Positions 11,341 to 11,481 of a stretch of 11,481 nt of DNA are shown piece after piece. Each line of letters opens with the position of its first letter. Position 1 is the stretch's first letter. The stretch covers positions 1 through 11,481 of the forward strand of contig CAKZUM010000230.1 in NCBI GenBank assembly GCA_937921525.1, in the 5' to 3' direction. The notes beneath the pieces are model-generated. The model did not search any database. It saw nothing but the letters and a program-made list of their open reading frames with translations, and was not told the origin of the DNA. A program made the position numbers and the translations under genes. The DNA comes from an uncultured Saprospiraceae bacterium. Its GTDB lineage: Bacteria; Bacteroidota; Bacteroidia; Chitinophagales; Saprospiraceae.

Positions 11341-11481
11341 ATAAGAAATGGTTCAATAATAAATGTACATTCTTCTACTTGTTATTTTTCCTTTAGCAAC
11401 CCATCCGCAAGCGGTTCACAAAAAATAAAGATTCCCCGAATCTTTGCCTTTTGCTCATGTTGAAAAGCCTCGTCGATGCTA
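11341..11481 (-). repeat. Right copy of the ~140-bp inverted terminal repeat
   Basis: Reverse-complement copy of 1-142, about 95% identical by my own base-by-base reading. The two copies differ at scattered positions and by a one-base indel, so they are separate loci rather than a copying or assembly artefact of one sequence. Orientation is such that the coding-like frame of both copies reads inward. Confidence 0.85.
11382..11480 (-). pseudogene. Second copy of the repeated 3' coding fragment, frame-altered
   Basis: This is the same frame as in 2-130, read inward from the right edge, and gives SIDEAFQHEQKAKIRG then IFIFCEPLADGLLKEK before a TAA at 11382-11384. Relative to the left copy it lacks one A in the AAAA run after codon 28, so it ends ten codons earlier. 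It cannot be decided from the window which copy keeps the ancestral ending. The right part of the gene lies outside the window. Confidence 0.4.

Noticed and set aside
11224..11463. Open plus-strand frame running into the right terminal repeat
   Set aside because: No plausible start codon and no family pattern. Its second half is antisense to the frame supported by silent changes between the repeat copies.
1..11481. Composite transposon carrying all genes between the terminal repeats
   Set aside because: The interior contains the core operon rpsF-rpsR-rplI and aroQ. No transposase, cargo-type genes or target duplications are visible, so a chromosomal block between two repeat copies is simpler.

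Overview
The window looks like an AT-rich chromosomal segment of a free-living member of the Bacteroidota. The evidence is a C-terminal type IX secretion (T9SS) sorting domain, -7 boxes of the TAnnTTTG type with no Shine-Dalgarno sequences, an ECF sigma/anti-sigma pair of the kind common in that phylum, and a cobalamin-riboswitch-controlled TonB-dependent receptor. The many palindromic intergenic repeats would fit a large-genome lineage such as the Saprospiria, but that is inference.

Layout. The window opens (1-142) and closes (11341-11481) with the same roughly 140-bp sequence in inverted orientation. Both copies resemble the 3' end of a repeated coding sequence, possibly an insertion-sequence transposase. 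Inside, an M20 amidohydrolase (+, 166-1356) converges on the ribosomal operon rpsF-rpsR-rplI (-, 2907 down to 1557), with a terminator hairpin for each side between them. The ribosomal operon has a clear Bacteroidota promoter and a hairpin at the start of its leader. A cluster of small GAAT-centred palindromes (3019-3112) separates it from a TIM-barrel sugar phosphate isomerase/epimerase (-, 3114-4025). That gene is divergent from aroQ, type II 3-dehydroquinase (+, 4158-4616).

From 4681 comes a vitamin B12 module: promoter, cobalamin riboswitch, a BtuB-like TonB-dependent outer-membrane receptor (5017-6960), then 2 bp later a secreted DUF4465 protein with a T9SS sorting domain (6963-7955), and a strong terminator (8018-8056). 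The likely function is B12 capture at the cell surface and import across the outer membrane, repressed by cobalamin. Downstream lies a tandem array of 37-bp hairpin-forming units (8075-8318).

The last third is an envelope-signalling module. It has an ECF-type promoter with an A/T-rich upstream tract, a structured leader, an ECF sigma factor starting at TTG (8529-9014), a one-pass anti-sigma factor 2 bp later (9017-9892), and, after a 419-bp gap with a nested 24-bp palindrome, an outer-membrane beta-barrel protein (10312-11178).

Apart from the genes, the striking property is that most of the longer gaps between genes carry a strong palindrome with no T-tract. These palindromes differ in sequence from one another and mostly do not look like terminators.
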